Source: Fulvivirga ulvae (GTDB lineage: Bacteria; Bacteroidota; Bacteroidia; Cytophagales; Cyclobacteriaceae). Taken from it: 64,000 nt of DNA. Below the pieces are notes generated by a model. That model worked only from the letters and a program-made list of their open reading frames with translations. It was not told the DNA's origin and ran no database searches. Below, piece by piece: positions 43,401-51,821 of this stretch (its first letter is position 1; every line of letters begins with the position of its first letter). The translations under genes were made by a program, and so were the position numbers. The DNA lies in assembly GCF_021389975.1 (NCBI RefSeq), contig NZ_CP089981.1, positions 1,885,501 through 1,949,500 on the forward strand, written 5' to 3'.

Positions 43401-44059
43401 TGGCACTAACCAAATCATTAGCCTTTTTAAAGGATCTAAGGCTCAATAACAATAAAGACTGGATGCATGCCAATAAGCCGGCATATCAGGCCGCACGTAC
43501 TGAGTTTATAGACTTTGTGCACGAGGTCATTTTGAAAATGACACCCATAGATACCGGCTTGCTGGGCCTGGAGCCGAAACAAAGCATTTTCAGGATCAAC
43601 CGGGATATCAGGTTTAGTAAAGACAAGAGTCCCTATAAAATTAACTTTGGGATGTTCCTTTCAGAAGGTGGTAAAAAGTCCGGTAAAGCAGGTTATTACT
43701 TTCACCTCGAGCCAGGCGATAACTCATTCATAGCCGGGGGCATCTATGCTCCTGATCCTGATAATCTTGCCAAAGTCCGTCAGGAAATTGATTACAATGC
43801 TGCCGAACTTAAAAAGATTGTAGACCAGAAGAAATTCAAGAGCCTTTTTGGTTCACTACAGGGTGAGTCACTAAAACGCGCACCAAAGGGATATCAGGAG
43901 GATCATCCGAATATTGACCTGCTTAAGCTGAAAAGCTTCGTCGTACTGCACAAGGTAATGGATAAGGAAATAGCCGACTGGTCAGATGCTGATAAATGCA
44001 TAGCCGTTTTTGAACAGATCAAGCCATTGAATGATTATTTCAATGTTGCTATAAGTTAG
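43400..44059 (+). CDS. DUF2461 family protein
   Basis: A 219-residue soluble protein. The DUF2461 pattern is FLKDLRLNNNKDWMHANK at the start, FRINRDIRFSKDKSPYKINFG in the middle, and GYYFHLEPGDNSFIAGGIY after it. Family function is unknown. The ATG shares an A with the UXS stop (TAATG at 43398-43402), which ties it translationally to the UDP-xylose enzymes, but a role with them is inference only. Confidence 0.87.
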   Translation: MALTKSLAFLKDLRLNNNKDWMHANKPAYQAARTEFIDFVHEVILKMTPIDTGLLGLEPKQSIFRINRDIRFSKDKSPYKINFGMFLSEGGKKSGKAGYYFHLEPGDNSFIAGGIYAPDPDNLAKVRQEIDYNAAELKKIVDQKKFKSLFGSLQGESLKRAPKGYQEDHPNIDLLKLKSFVVLHKVMDKEIADWSDADKCIAVFEQIKPLNDYFNVAIS

Positions 44060-44084
44060 TTTGGCATCAATGATCATCATAAAC

Positions 44085-44119
44085 AAAAATGCCCGGAACT
44101 ATTAATTCCGGGCATTTTT
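44085..44119. terminator. Bidirectional terminator after DUF2461
   Basis: AAAAATGCCCGGAA / TTCCGGGCATTTTT with a 7-base loop lies between the convergent DUF2461 and lipoprotein genes and can serve both. Confidence 0.9.
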
Positions 44120-44138
44120 AGTTAAAGACAGTTTGTAA

Positions 44139-44924
44139 TTAACAAGCTACATTCTCAAATGAAGTATCCCAACATAAATAGGCACCACCATTAACCTTAT
44201 AATGACCAGCGCCCGTTTCATGGTTCCATTCTACTTCAACGCTCGCTCCACCGCCTCCTACAATGTTGTAATAACGGTTGAAATCCACTTCTGTAGTTTT
44301 TCCATATTCAATATATGATCCAAAACCAGTCGTTCCGGTTTCGATATTTTTGTATTTGATATAAGCAGCTTCTTCATCCTCCACTTCCCAGTCTATTCTC
44401 AGGTATGGCGTTGGGTTGTCTCCATCTTTATTAAGCTCCCAATATCCGCTACCTCCATCTGCAGCCATTACGCCGGAATACCAAAGCACATTTTGAAACC
44501 CATTTTGCTCTGAGGCATACATATTCCACTCGACTCCGGCATCGGTAACTTCACCAGTAAGTTCGAAACTATAGGTTCTCCCCACTACTTTGTGATCAAA
44601 ATTCCAGACCCAAAGTCCTCGATCTGAATCATAGCTGGCCTTCTGGGAAATAGCAGCTTTAAATGAAGCTACAGGCACTGCCATGCCTACAGCCAACACT
44701 ACATTCCACACCCCCACATAAGTAGCGGCGGTCTCCCAATTGGTGGCCATTTCCCGCCCTCCACTATTATCACTGTTGTCGAATTGAGAAAAATCCATCT
44801 CCATAGAGCTTGCAGGCGGAAGCTCTGGTGGTGTTCCGGGATTTACCTCTTCATCGGAAGTACATGTCGCGAACATAAATATTAAAGCCAATAATAAAGC
44901 ACCTGGTTGTTTTAACTTATTCAT
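44139..44924 (-). CDS. Hypothetical lipoprotein, paralogue of the one at 38801
   Basis: A 261-residue lipoprotein starting at MNKLKQPGALLLALIF (ATG 44924) with a lipobox-like MFATC (about residue 21). An extended acidic, proline-rich linker leads to a possible hydrophobic helix (VGVWNVVLAVGMAVPVASF) and then beta-rich segments: LWVWNFDHKVVGRTYSF, LWYSGVMAADGGSGYW and VEVEWNHETGAGHYKVN. These follow the order of equivalent segments in the lipoprotein encoded at 38801-39550. Two cysteines close to the C-terminus (CWDTSFENVAC) could form a disulfide. Function is unknown. Confidence 0.75.
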   Translation of the reverse strand: MNKLKQPGALLLALIFMFATCTSDEEVNPGTPPELPPASSMEMDFSQFDNSDNSGGREMATNWETAATYVGVWNVVLAVGMAVPVASFKAAISQKASYDSDRGLWVWNFDHKVVGRTYSFELTGEVTDAGVEWNMYASEQNGFQNVLWYSGVMAADGGSGYWELNKDGDNPTPYLRIDWEVEDEEAAYIKYKNIETGTTGFGSYIEYGKTTEVDFNRYYNIVGGGGASVEVEWNHETGAGHYKVNGGAYLCWDTSFENVAC

Positions 44925-45113
44925 AATGATCGGTTTTGATGATAAAATATCAGAAGCAAATACCATGCTTCTCTACTTCAAGGGTTCGGCAAACATTGCG
45001 CCAAACCTATACATTTCAGTGTAAATCCCTAAGGAAGTCACTTTGTAACCATAATCGACCAGCAGTGAAAATTTAAGTTCCATTACAATAACATAATTAG
45101 AAAACTTAACGAG

Positions 45114-47573
45114 CTATCGGTCGCACATCATACCAATCGGTGATCCAGGCGGCGGATCTAATAGTTCCGGTTTTTCAAATTTCACAGGTTCTTTTTCAAA
45201 AAGAGAAATTTTTCTTATTGCTGAAAGGTAATGGGCCTTTTGAGATTCGTCCTTTGTTGTTCTTGAAACTGCCTCAAGCCAGCCCTTTAGCTCAGTAAGT
45301 TTGAGATAACAGATAGCCCTTACCTGATCACTGGCATCTTTGTCCGCTGCCAGTGCCATTAAATTTGCCAGCGCCACATTATCAACCACTCGCTGTATTT
45401 CGCCCTGATAACCTTCAGGATGAGAGGCCTCCCAGGTAGAGTTCAATACTTTATCAATTACAGAAGTTAGTGACGGCTGATCCTGGTTGTGGGCGTGGTA
45501 TTCAATTAGTCGCTGAGCTCTTGACCGGTTGAAAAGCAGACTCAAAGTAATATTAGCTGCGCTTTCCGCCGCTCCCAGGGGGTCAAATGTAAGGCCGGTT
45601 CTTAGAGTTAGCACTTCCCTGCCCCTATCATAGCCCATGGGTCGCGGAGGTATTATACTTAACAATGGTTCCGGCAGAGCAAGATGCTCGGGCTTGAGTG
45701 TTTCTATGAGCGCATCCAGTGCTTTCTTCTGTAGCTCAGGAGCTATCATTTTAGTGACCAATTGCCCGTCGCCCCTCAATGCGTACCGATAATTAAGTCC
45801 TGCAACCAATTTAACCGTAGCCTCAGTCTGGTACCTGTGAAAAAAATAAACAGGAACTAGCACCTCTTCCAGCTTCGCATAAGGTTGATGCATTCTGATA
45901 TTGTTTTCACCAAAGTTGTTCAGCGCTATTTTACGCACTTCAAGTACCCTTAAAAGCTCATCGGAAGCACTGGCTCCATTATCCCATAAATGAGCATATG
46001 GGTGTGCACCGCCCTGAGGCCTGGCATCCTGGTCTGATAAAAAGCTTAAGTCTTGGCTGAGTGCGCCTTGTATAATGTTATTTAAACCTTTCTTTTCGTC
46101 TACATGATCCGCAAAATCCTGGTAGCCATATTGGATAGCTATCTTGTCCCATGCCCCAATTTTATCATCGTAGGCATTGCTCAGGCTAATTTGCCCGGCT
46201 TCAACCTTTACGACCGGGTGTGGGTAATCCATAACTGATGCGAGTCCTTCTCCACTCGATGTGTAGCTATGTGCGAGACCAAGAGTATGCCCTACTTCAT
46301 GTGCAGCAAGCTGCCTGAGCCGGGCAAGTGCCATTTCCTCCATAGCGTTGGGTATCTCTGTTCCTTCTTCATACGGCGCAAGTAATCCTTCTGCTATCAA
46401 GTAATCCTGTCGCACCCTTAAAGACCCCAGTAAAACATGACCTTTAATAATCTCACCTGTTCTCGGATCAGTGACTGAAGATCCATAAGACCAGCCTCTG
46501 GTAGAGCGGTGTACCCAGTTGATCACATTGTAACGAACATCCATGGGATCAGCACCTTCAGGGAGCATTTCTACGCTAAAAGCATTTTTATAACCTGCGG
46601 CTTCAAATGCTTGATTCCACCACCGGGCTCCATCCAGCAATGCAGACCTGATGGGTTCCGGAGTGCCCCGATCAAGGTAATAGACAATAGGTTTAACTGC
46701 CTCACTTAGTACAGCCTCGGGGTTCTTCTTTTTCAGCCGATGACGGGTTATAAAGCGCTTCTCAATACTTTCTCCAATAGGTGTAGCATAGTCATAGTAA
46801 GTCATTTCAAAAAAACCCGCCCTGGGATCAAATTCACGAGGTTCATATTTATCGTCTGGCAGCTCTATAAACGAATGGTGTTGACGCACTGTAATACTGG
46901 AAGCGGTTGGAGTTACACTTTTTATGTAATGCCCGGAAGGAGTTCCCGTAAAAGTAAGTGTAGCTTCAAATTCAGAATTACCGGGAAAGTTTTTGGTTCG
47001 TGGCAAGTAAAAAGCCGAACGTGACTTATCCAGTGCATAACTCCCTTGTTTGGCATTTTTCAAAGTTCCACTCACATCATGGGCATCGCTTAAAAGAAAA
47101 TCAGATACATCAATAAGTACTTTGCTACCTTCCTCAGTAATCAATGTGCCACCCCACAATACTGACTGGGCAAAAGCATCTTCAACAGCTTTTTGTTCAT
47201 CAATATTATCACTCCCTGCACGGTAAGTATAGTTAGGCTCAACGAGCAGGATTTTAGGGCCTCTTCTTTCAAACTTTACTACACGGCTATTGCCCAATTG
47301 GTTACGGTCCAGGCCAATATCATTGGAGCCTACTCCAGCCGAAAGGGAATTTACATATAGAAACTCCTGATTAAATTTATCTACCACCAGCAGGATCTTA
47401 TCCGTTTTGGGATCGTAATAGAACTCGAAGTATCCCTCGTACTTATCCATGCCGGCCGTTTTGCCGGCTATACCAGAACTATACGAAGCAGATTTTCCTG
47501 ATGATGTTGTGGAATTAGACGTTGCCGTGCATCCTATAAAGAGCAGGGCGATACAGAGATATAGCTTGTTCAT
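45114..47573 (-). CDS. Large zinc-dependent metalloprotease lipoprotein (DUF5117/DUF4953 type)
   Basis: An 819-residue lipoprotein (lipobox LFIGC, about residue 15) with a long N-terminal domain and a zinc protease core. The zinc site is HEVGHTLGLAH (first His 425), followed by a Met-turn-like SVMDYPHP, as in the metzincins. The C-terminal part (about 600-819) is helical and ends in a proline-rich tail. It is probably exposed in the periplasm or on the surface and digests proteins. It is divergent from the ECF sigma operon. Confidence 0.88.
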   Translation of the reverse strand: MNKLYLCIALLFIGCTATSNSTTSSGKSASYSSGIAGKTAGMDKYEGYFEFYYDPKTDKILLVVDKFNQEFLYVNSLSAGVGSNDIGLDRNQLGNSRVVKFERRGPKILLVEPNYTYRAGSDNIDEQKAVEDAFAQSVLWGGTLITEEGSKVLIDVSDFLLSDAHDVSGTLKNAKQGSYALDKSRSAFYLPRTKNFPGNSEFEATLTFTGTPSGHYIKSVTPTASSITVRQHHSFIELPDDKYEPREFDPRAGFFEMTYYDYATPIGESIEKRFITRHRLKKKNPEAVLSEAVKPIVYYLDRGTPEPIRSALLDGARWWNQAFEAAGYKNAFSVEMLPEGADPMDVRYNVINWVHRSTRGWSYGSSVTDPRTGEIIKGHVLLGSLRVRQDYLIAEGLLAPYEEGTEIPNAMEEMALARLRQLAAHEVGHTLGLAHSYTSSGEGLASVMDYPHPVVKVEAGQISLSNAYDDKIGAWDKIAIQYGYQDFADHVDEKKGLNNIIQGALSQDLSFLSDQDARPQGGAHPYAHLWDNGASASDELLRVLEVRKIALNNFGENNIRMHQPYAKLEEVLVPVYFFHRYQTEATVKLVAGLNYRYALRGDGQLVTKMIAPELQKKALDALIETLKPEHLALPEPLLSIIPPRPMGYDRGREVLTLRTGLTFDPLGAAESAANITLSLLFNRSRAQRLIEYHAHNQDQPSLTSVIDKVLNSTWEASHPEGYQGEIQRVVDNVALANLMALAADKDASDQVRAICYLKLTELKGWLEAVSRTTKDESQKAHYLSAIRKISLFEKEPVKFEKPELLDPPPGSPIGMMCDR

Positions 47574-47711
47574 TATACAAGGATTGATACTGTTTAAAAA
47601 TATTAATATTTATAAAGGCACGCAATGGTTATTACACGTTCGGGTATGGCTGTAAATATTATTTGCTATATTCCTATTGAAGTGGGTAAAACACTAAAGG
47701 CCTTTTCACTC

Positions 47712-47737
47712 CACAGAAAAAAATTAATTTTTCTGTG
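47712..47737. promoter_or_regulatory. Inverted repeat upstream of the ECF sigma gene
   Basis: CACAGAAAAA-AATTAA-TTTTTCTGTG is a perfect 10-bp inverted repeat with a 6-base spacer, 23 bases before the first possible start of the sigma gene. It is a candidate operator, or a bidirectional hairpin. Confidence 0.4.
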
Positions 47738-47760
47738 ACCTTTTAAAAAACTGCGGTTAT

Positions 47761-48360
47761 ATGTTCAAAACTATCGGAATTCGACACTTGAATACGGCCA
47801 AACATATGACCGAAGATGAGATTGCTGATGAGCAACGGATAATCGAGGCTTCTAAGAAAGATCCCCGGGTTTTCGGTAAAATATATGACCGGTATTATGA
47901 AGGTATATTCCATTTTGTTTACCGCAGAACGGATGATGAGGAGCTGACGGCCGACCTCTGCTCTCAAACTTTTTTGAAAGCTCTGCAAAATTTAAAAAAG
48001 TATGAATTCAGAGGATTACCTTTTTCTGCATGGCTTTACCGCATTGCAAGTAATGAGGTAAACAAGTTTTTTAACAAGAAAAAGAAAAACAGGGTATTCA
48101 GTGTCGAGGAAGAGCGTGTTTTTGAGCTTTTTGAAAATGACGAAAAGGAGTTTAGCCAGGAGCAGATCCAGCTTTTAATAAGTACATTGAAGGAGCTTCC
48201 GACTGAGACTATGGAGGTGCTGGAATTGAGGTTTTTTGAGGAAAGAAGTTTTAAGGAAATAGCATTTATATTGAATATTGGCGAAAGTGGTGCTAAAATG
48301 CGTCTTTATAGAGCGGTTGAAAAATTAAAAGAACACTTTAAAGTCAATTGGACTGAATAA
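47761..48360 (+). CDS. ECF-type RNA polymerase sigma factor
   Basis: A 199-residue sigma-70 family protein with region 2 (IYDRYYEGIFHFVYRRTDDEELTADLCSQTFLKAL, about 40-75) and region 4 (TMEVLELRFFEERSFKEIAFILNIGESGAKMRLYRAVEKL, about 150-190). An ATG at 47806 (MTEDEIADEQ) would give a shorter, more typical N-terminus. It is coupled by TAATG to a small membrane-protein gene and then TonB. No canonical anti-sigma gene is adjacent, but the membrane protein could play that part (inference). Confidence 0.92.
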   Translation: MFKTIGIRHLNTAKHMTEDEIADEQRIIEASKKDPRVFGKIYDRYYEGIFHFVYRRTDDEELTADLCSQTFLKALQNLKKYEFRGLPFSAWLYRIASNEVNKFFNKKKKNRVFSVEEERVFELFENDEKEFSQEQIQLLISTLKELPTETMEVLELRFFEERSFKEIAFILNIGESGAKMRLYRAVEKLKEHFKVNWTE

Positions 48361-48668
48361 TGGGAAGACACGAGATCAGATTGCGCAGAAAGAAGATGAC
48401 TTCGAGAAGGATCGAAAGCCACAAGGACTACTATGATCTTCTCAAAAGACATGAGCGCTCAAGTATTGGAAAGAGGCTGTTGAGGATCGTTATCTACATT
48501 ATCATTTTTATGGGACTGATTATGCTGGGGTATTTTGCTTTGCGCGAAATAGATAAGCCTCAAAATGATACTCCGAAAGGAGAGACCCAGGCAAAAGTAT
48601 ATAAAACATCCCGGCCGGGTGTATTAATAAATGTTTCATTAAACACCAAAAATCATGGAAAAGCGTAA
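48360..48668 (+). CDS. Small single-pass membrane protein between sigma and TonB
   Basis: A 102-residue protein with a strongly basic N-terminal half (RLRRKKMTSRRIESHKDYY), one membrane helix (about 40-62, IVIYIIIFMGLIMLGYFAL) and an extracytoplasmic tail. Its ATG overlaps the sigma stop and its 3' end overlaps the TonB start by 14 bases, so all three are translated together. I do not recognise a family; it is too short for the usual FecR-type anti-sigma, but an unrelated membrane regulator or a TonB partner is conceivable. Confidence 0.7.
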   Translation: MGRHEIRLRRKKMTSRRIESHKDYYDLLKRHERSSIGKRLLRIVIYIIIFMGLIMLGYFALREIDKPQNDTPKGETQAKVYKTSRPGVLINVSLNTKNHGKA

Positions 48669-49323
48669 GAATCCTGAAAAGGACTTGAGAAAACAATCAG
48701 GACTTTTCTTTCATATCGGTCTGCTGGCCGCGATGATGCTGGCTGTAAGTGCCTTTGAGTACAGGACGGAGAAAGTGGTTGATCCTGTTGATATCACAGA
48801 AGGGAATGTTATTGAAAATGAAAACGTCCCAATCACCATCATTGACCCTCCGCCGCCACCACCAAAACCAAGGGTAGTCAACCCAATTGAAACAACAGAA
48901 CCAGACCCTGAGCCTGTTCCTGACAATGTCATTATTGACCCTATCGAAATACCCGAAGTTATTCCTGACCCGATAGATGAAAGCCCAAAAGATGAAAAAG
49001 TAGACAACAGTCCCTTTTTGATTGTAGAAAAAATGCCATCTCCAGAAGGAGGATTGGAAGCCTTATACAAGTTCATCAATAAAAACCTCAAATACCCTGC
49101 TCAGGCACGAAGAATGGGAATTGAAGGAACAGTGTATATGAGTTTTGTTGTGGACGAAAAAGGAAATATGGTCGACATCCAAATCGCGAAAGGCATTGGT
49201 GCTGGATGTGACGAAGAAGTACTGAGGATATTTGAAAATCCTCCAAAGTGGAATCCGGGTAAGCAACGTGGCGTTCCTGTTAAAGTAAGACAAATAATCC
49301 CGGTCAAATTCGTGTTGAACTAA
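48655..49323 (+). CDS. Energy transducer TonB
   Basis: A 222-residue TonB: cytoplasmic basic start, one membrane anchor (FFHIGLLAAMMLAVSAF, about 17-34), a proline/acid-rich periplasmic spacer (DPPPPPPKPR and PDPEPVPDN repeats) and the TonB C-terminal domain (about 140-222: YPAQARRMGIEGTVYMSFVV, CDEEVLRIFENPPKWNPGK). It transmits ion-gradient energy to outer-membrane receptors. It is unusual here in being encoded after an ECF sigma factor rather than with ExbB/ExbD; none of those genes is in this window. A strong terminator follows at 49377. Confidence 0.93.
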   Translation: MEKRKNPEKDLRKQSGLFFHIGLLAAMMLAVSAFEYRTEKVVDPVDITEGNVIENENVPITIIDPPPPPPKPRVVNPIETTEPDPEPVPDNVIIDPIEIPEVIPDPIDESPKDEKVDNSPFLIVEKMPSPEGGLEALYKFINKNLKYPAQARRMGIEGTVYMSFVVDEKGNMVDIQIAKGIGAGCDEEVLRIFENPPKWNPGKQRGVPVKVRQIIPVKFVLN

Positions 49324-49376
49324 TCGGACCATGTACTTTAACCTCTTTGTCAGACTATCTTTTTACTTTATAGCAT

Positions 49377-49412
49377 TAATGTTGGCTCCACTGAGAGCCA
49401 ACATTTTTTGTT
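49377..49412 (+). terminator. Terminator of the sigma-TonB operon
   Basis: AATGTTGGCTC / GAGCCAACATT followed by TTTTTGTTTT. The stem GTTGGCTC/GAGCCAAC recurs in the terminator at 51258. Confidence 0.85.
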
Positions 49413-49472
49413 TTAGAAGACCAACAAAAAGGCCATCTCTCCCAAATCCGCCCTTTATTTTCATTGATAAAT

Positions 49473-49496
49473 ATTTGTATAAACGATTATACAAAT
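49473..49496. promoter_or_regulatory. Perfect inverted repeat before a small orphan ORF
   Basis: ATTTGTATAA-ACGA-TTATACAAAT is a perfect 10-bp inverted repeat with a 4-base spacer, 19 bases upstream of the ATG at 49516. The size and AT-rich arms resemble a MarR- or MerR-type operator. Confidence 0.5.
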
Positions 49497-49515
49497 AATA
49501 TAAATTGAAATATTT

Positions 49516-49719
49516 ATGAATATTCGCAACCTCGAATATTACAACTCCGTATATTCCAGTAAGTTGATGCAGAAAGTAATTGAAATGTCAGTTACTGACC
49601 GTTTTAACTCATTGAGAAAACGAGAATTGCAATCAGTCATGGGTTGTGATGCATTTTCTCAGACATGTTATTTTTCTTCTCCCCTATCTGGTCAGGCACC
49701 CATGTTGACCAATAGCTAA
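49516..49719 (+). CDS. Small hypothetical protein (67 residues), uncertain
   Basis: An open frame starting MNIRNLEYYNSVYSSKLMQK and ending QAPMLTNS, with two central cysteines (MGCDAFSQTCYF). No family is recognised and there is no signal peptide or membrane helix. It is the only substantial frame in the 570-base gap between TonB and SPFH genes, and it follows a perfect inverted repeat that looks like an operator. Codon use is not distinctive. It could equally be noncoding DNA. Confidence 0.35.
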   Translation: MNIRNLEYYNSVYSSKLMQKVIEMSVTDRFNSLRKRELQSVMGCDAFSQTCYFSSPLSGQAPMLTNS

Positions 49720-49892
49720 CAAGACAATAACTGAATTCAATGAGGCCCCGTTGGGAACTTGTGGTTTTTGGTGCCCTCTGTTGGCAATAATAAAAGTAGA
49801 TATCTCGCCAATACCTTGGTTAAAGGTTTACCCTGCTCAATGATGAGCCAAAATGCTCATGCATTTTTATTATTAACCTTAAATTTTAAACT

Positions 49893-51242
49893 ATGAAAGC
49901 ATTAACCATTATTATCGGTCTTTTAATGATCATCGGGGCGATTGCTGCACTGGTGCTGAAAAAATCAGATATAAATTCCGAGTTCATTAAAAGTTGGAAA
50001 GTTAGAAATTCGGCCATCCTAATCATATCGGGTATAGCTCTGATGTTTGTTAACGGACTTTTTTTTTACTCCGAAGCAGGCTATAGCTATCTGGTTCAAT
50101 ATCCTACCGGTAAGCAAATAGCAGAGCTCCGACCCGGATACCATCTGAAATGGTGGGGAGAAGTGGTGCCCTGGAAAAAAGTAGTAACCGTAAAGTTCGT
50201 TTCTAATGAAGAAAAGGAGCAGGACGGGCAGCAGTACAGTGGCAATAGAGTAACCATACCTGTTCGTTTTAATGATGCAGTAAAAGCGGAACTGGCATTA
50301 TCAGCGAGATTCCGACTGCCCGAAAACCCGGACTTGTTCTTGAAAATGGCTCTTGAATTCAGACATCAGGACAACCTGGTAAATGGTTCTTTGATACCTT
50401 CATGTATGGAAATTGCCAAAAATTCGGCCCGGTTAATCTCTGCACAGGAATACATAGCCGGACGAGGTGGCGAGCTTGAAAATGCTGTACTGGATCAACT
50501 GGCTCACGGCATGTACATACTGGATGCAGAAGAGATGAAGCCAAACGGTACTGACTCCATTAAATCAATAGATGACAGCAGGACTATAGAAAACAGAACG
50601 TTGGTACGATATAACGTGAAAAAGCGGACGAACAGCGACGGTACCATCATGCGAAAAAAACACCCCATTGCTGAATATGGTATTGTGGTTTCGCAGGCAA
50701 CCGTTGAAGATGTCAATCCCGAGCAACGGTTTAAAGAATTGCTGGGTAAGCAAAGGGATGCAGCTGCTCAGGCCTCTATTGAAAAAGAAAGAGCCAAGCA
50801 GGCAGAATATGAGAAGCAGCGAATTATAGCTGAAGGAGAGGCTGCCAAAGCAAGCATCAAAGTGAACATGGAAAAGGAGCAAATTACAGCTTTGATAACT
50901 ATGGAAACTGAAAAGAAGAGAGAGCAGGTAAATGTTGAAAAGCATAAGCTGGAATTACAGTCTGCCCGATTGAAAGCACAGGAAGTAAAAGTGCTGGCAG
51001 ATGCTGAGGCTTATAAAAAGAAGAAAGTCATGGAGGCCGATGGTGCTCTTGAAATGAAACTTCAGACTTTTGAAAAGGTACACTCGGCTTATGCACAGGC
51101 AATCGCTGGTACCCAACTTGTACCGACTACCTACATAGGTGGAAACGGAGAGAAAGGCACTCCTAATGCCATGGACTTTATCAATATAGCCACGGCAAAT
51201 ATGGCCAAAGACCTTGATGTAAAGATCAAGCAAAAAAAGTAA
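49893..51242 (+). CDS. SPFH/Band 7 domain membrane protein
   Basis: A 449-residue flotillin/stomatin-like protein. Two hydrophobic segments at about 4-22 and 40-58 are followed by the Band 7 domain (about 65-265: SYLVQYPTGKQIAELRPGYH start) and a long charged coiled coil (about 275-400, rich in E, K, A, for example EKERAKQAEYEKQRIIAEGE), then a short C-terminal tail. Such proteins organise membrane microdomains and protect proteins under stress. Its transcript ends at a strong terminator at 51258. No NfeD partner gene is adjacent, which is the usual companion of this family. Confidence 0.9.
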   Translation: MKALTIIIGLLMIIGAIAALVLKKSDINSEFIKSWKVRNSAILIISGIALMFVNGLFFYSEAGYSYLVQYPTGKQIAELRPGYHLKWWGEVVPWKKVVTVKFVSNEEKEQDGQQYSGNRVTIPVRFNDAVKAELALSARFRLPENPDLFLKMALEFRHQDNLVNGSLIPSCMEIAKNSARLISAQEYIAGRGGELENAVLDQLAHGMYILDAEEMKPNGTDSIKSIDDSRTIENRTLVRYNVKKRTNSDGTIMRKKHPIAEYGIVVSQATVEDVNPEQRFKELLGKQRDAAAQASIEKERAKQAEYEKQRIIAEGEAAKASIKVNMEKEQITALITMETEKKREQVNVEKHKLELQSARLKAQEVKVLADAEAYKKKKVMEADGALEMKLQTFEKVHSAYAQAIAGTQLVPTTYIGGNGEKGTPNAMDFINIATANMAKDLDVKIKQKK

Positions 51243-51257
51243 ACTAACCTGATGTCT

Positions 51258-51288
51258 TTAGTTGGCTCAAGATGAGCCAACTTTTTTT
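51258..51288. terminator. Terminator after the SPFH gene
   Basis: AGTTGGCTC-AAGAT-GAGCCAACT followed by T7. The stem sequence resembles the terminator at 49377. It lies between convergent genes and may end both. Confidence 0.85.
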
Positions 51289-51754
51289 ATTGAGTCTCCT
51301 TACTGAACAGGAAGTCTATTTCCTTACCATCTCCCGAAATAGTGGCCTTCAACTGGTCTCCACTGAGTACATAGGCAATTCTTTTCGGAAAATCATGCTC
51401 AGGATTTTCACAGACAAACCCTTGCTCACTTAGTGCTACGATTTTGAAGTAAACAGGCTCTGCGTTTTCAACCACATCCGCTACATAAAAAAGTCCCTCT
51501 TCATTATTTATTATTTGCAGCTTCTCGACAAATATTGTGTCAGTACCCGCCAGGGTTACCCCCCACCCCAACATAATGTTGTCAGAAACAGGCTCCCAAT
51601 ATTCATGGGAGGTTTTGCCGGGCTTCACATTTTGCCTTTCCCACTTACCAATGAGCCAGGATAGTTGGTTTAACTTCTCTGAGCCAGTTGATTGGGTATA
51701 GCCATATGAGTATGCTATTACAAGCAAAAGCAATAAACTATAGAATCTTTTCAT
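51287..51754 (-). CDS. DUF6265 family protein
   Basis: A 155-residue exported protein with a signal peptide (FYSLLLLLVIAYSYGYTQ). The DUF6265 pattern is LNQLSWLIGKWERQNVKPGKTSHEYW, IMLGWGVTLAGTDTIFVEKLQI and CENPEHDFPKRIAYVL. This lipocalin-like family is of unknown function. It lies on the minus strand immediately after the bidirectional terminator. Confidence 0.82.
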   Translation of the reverse strand: MKRFYSLLLLLVIAYSYGYTQSTGSEKLNQLSWLIGKWERQNVKPGKTSHEYWEPVSDNIMLGWGVTLAGTDTIFVEKLQIINNEEGLFYVADVVENAEPVYFKIVALSEQGFVCENPEHDFPKRIAYVLSGDQLKATISGDGKEIDFLFSKETQ

Positions 51755-51821
51755 AACTTTTTAATTGCAAAATTATAACCGGTGATGGGTTATGTATTGT
51801 AAAAAGCCGACACCTGAATAA

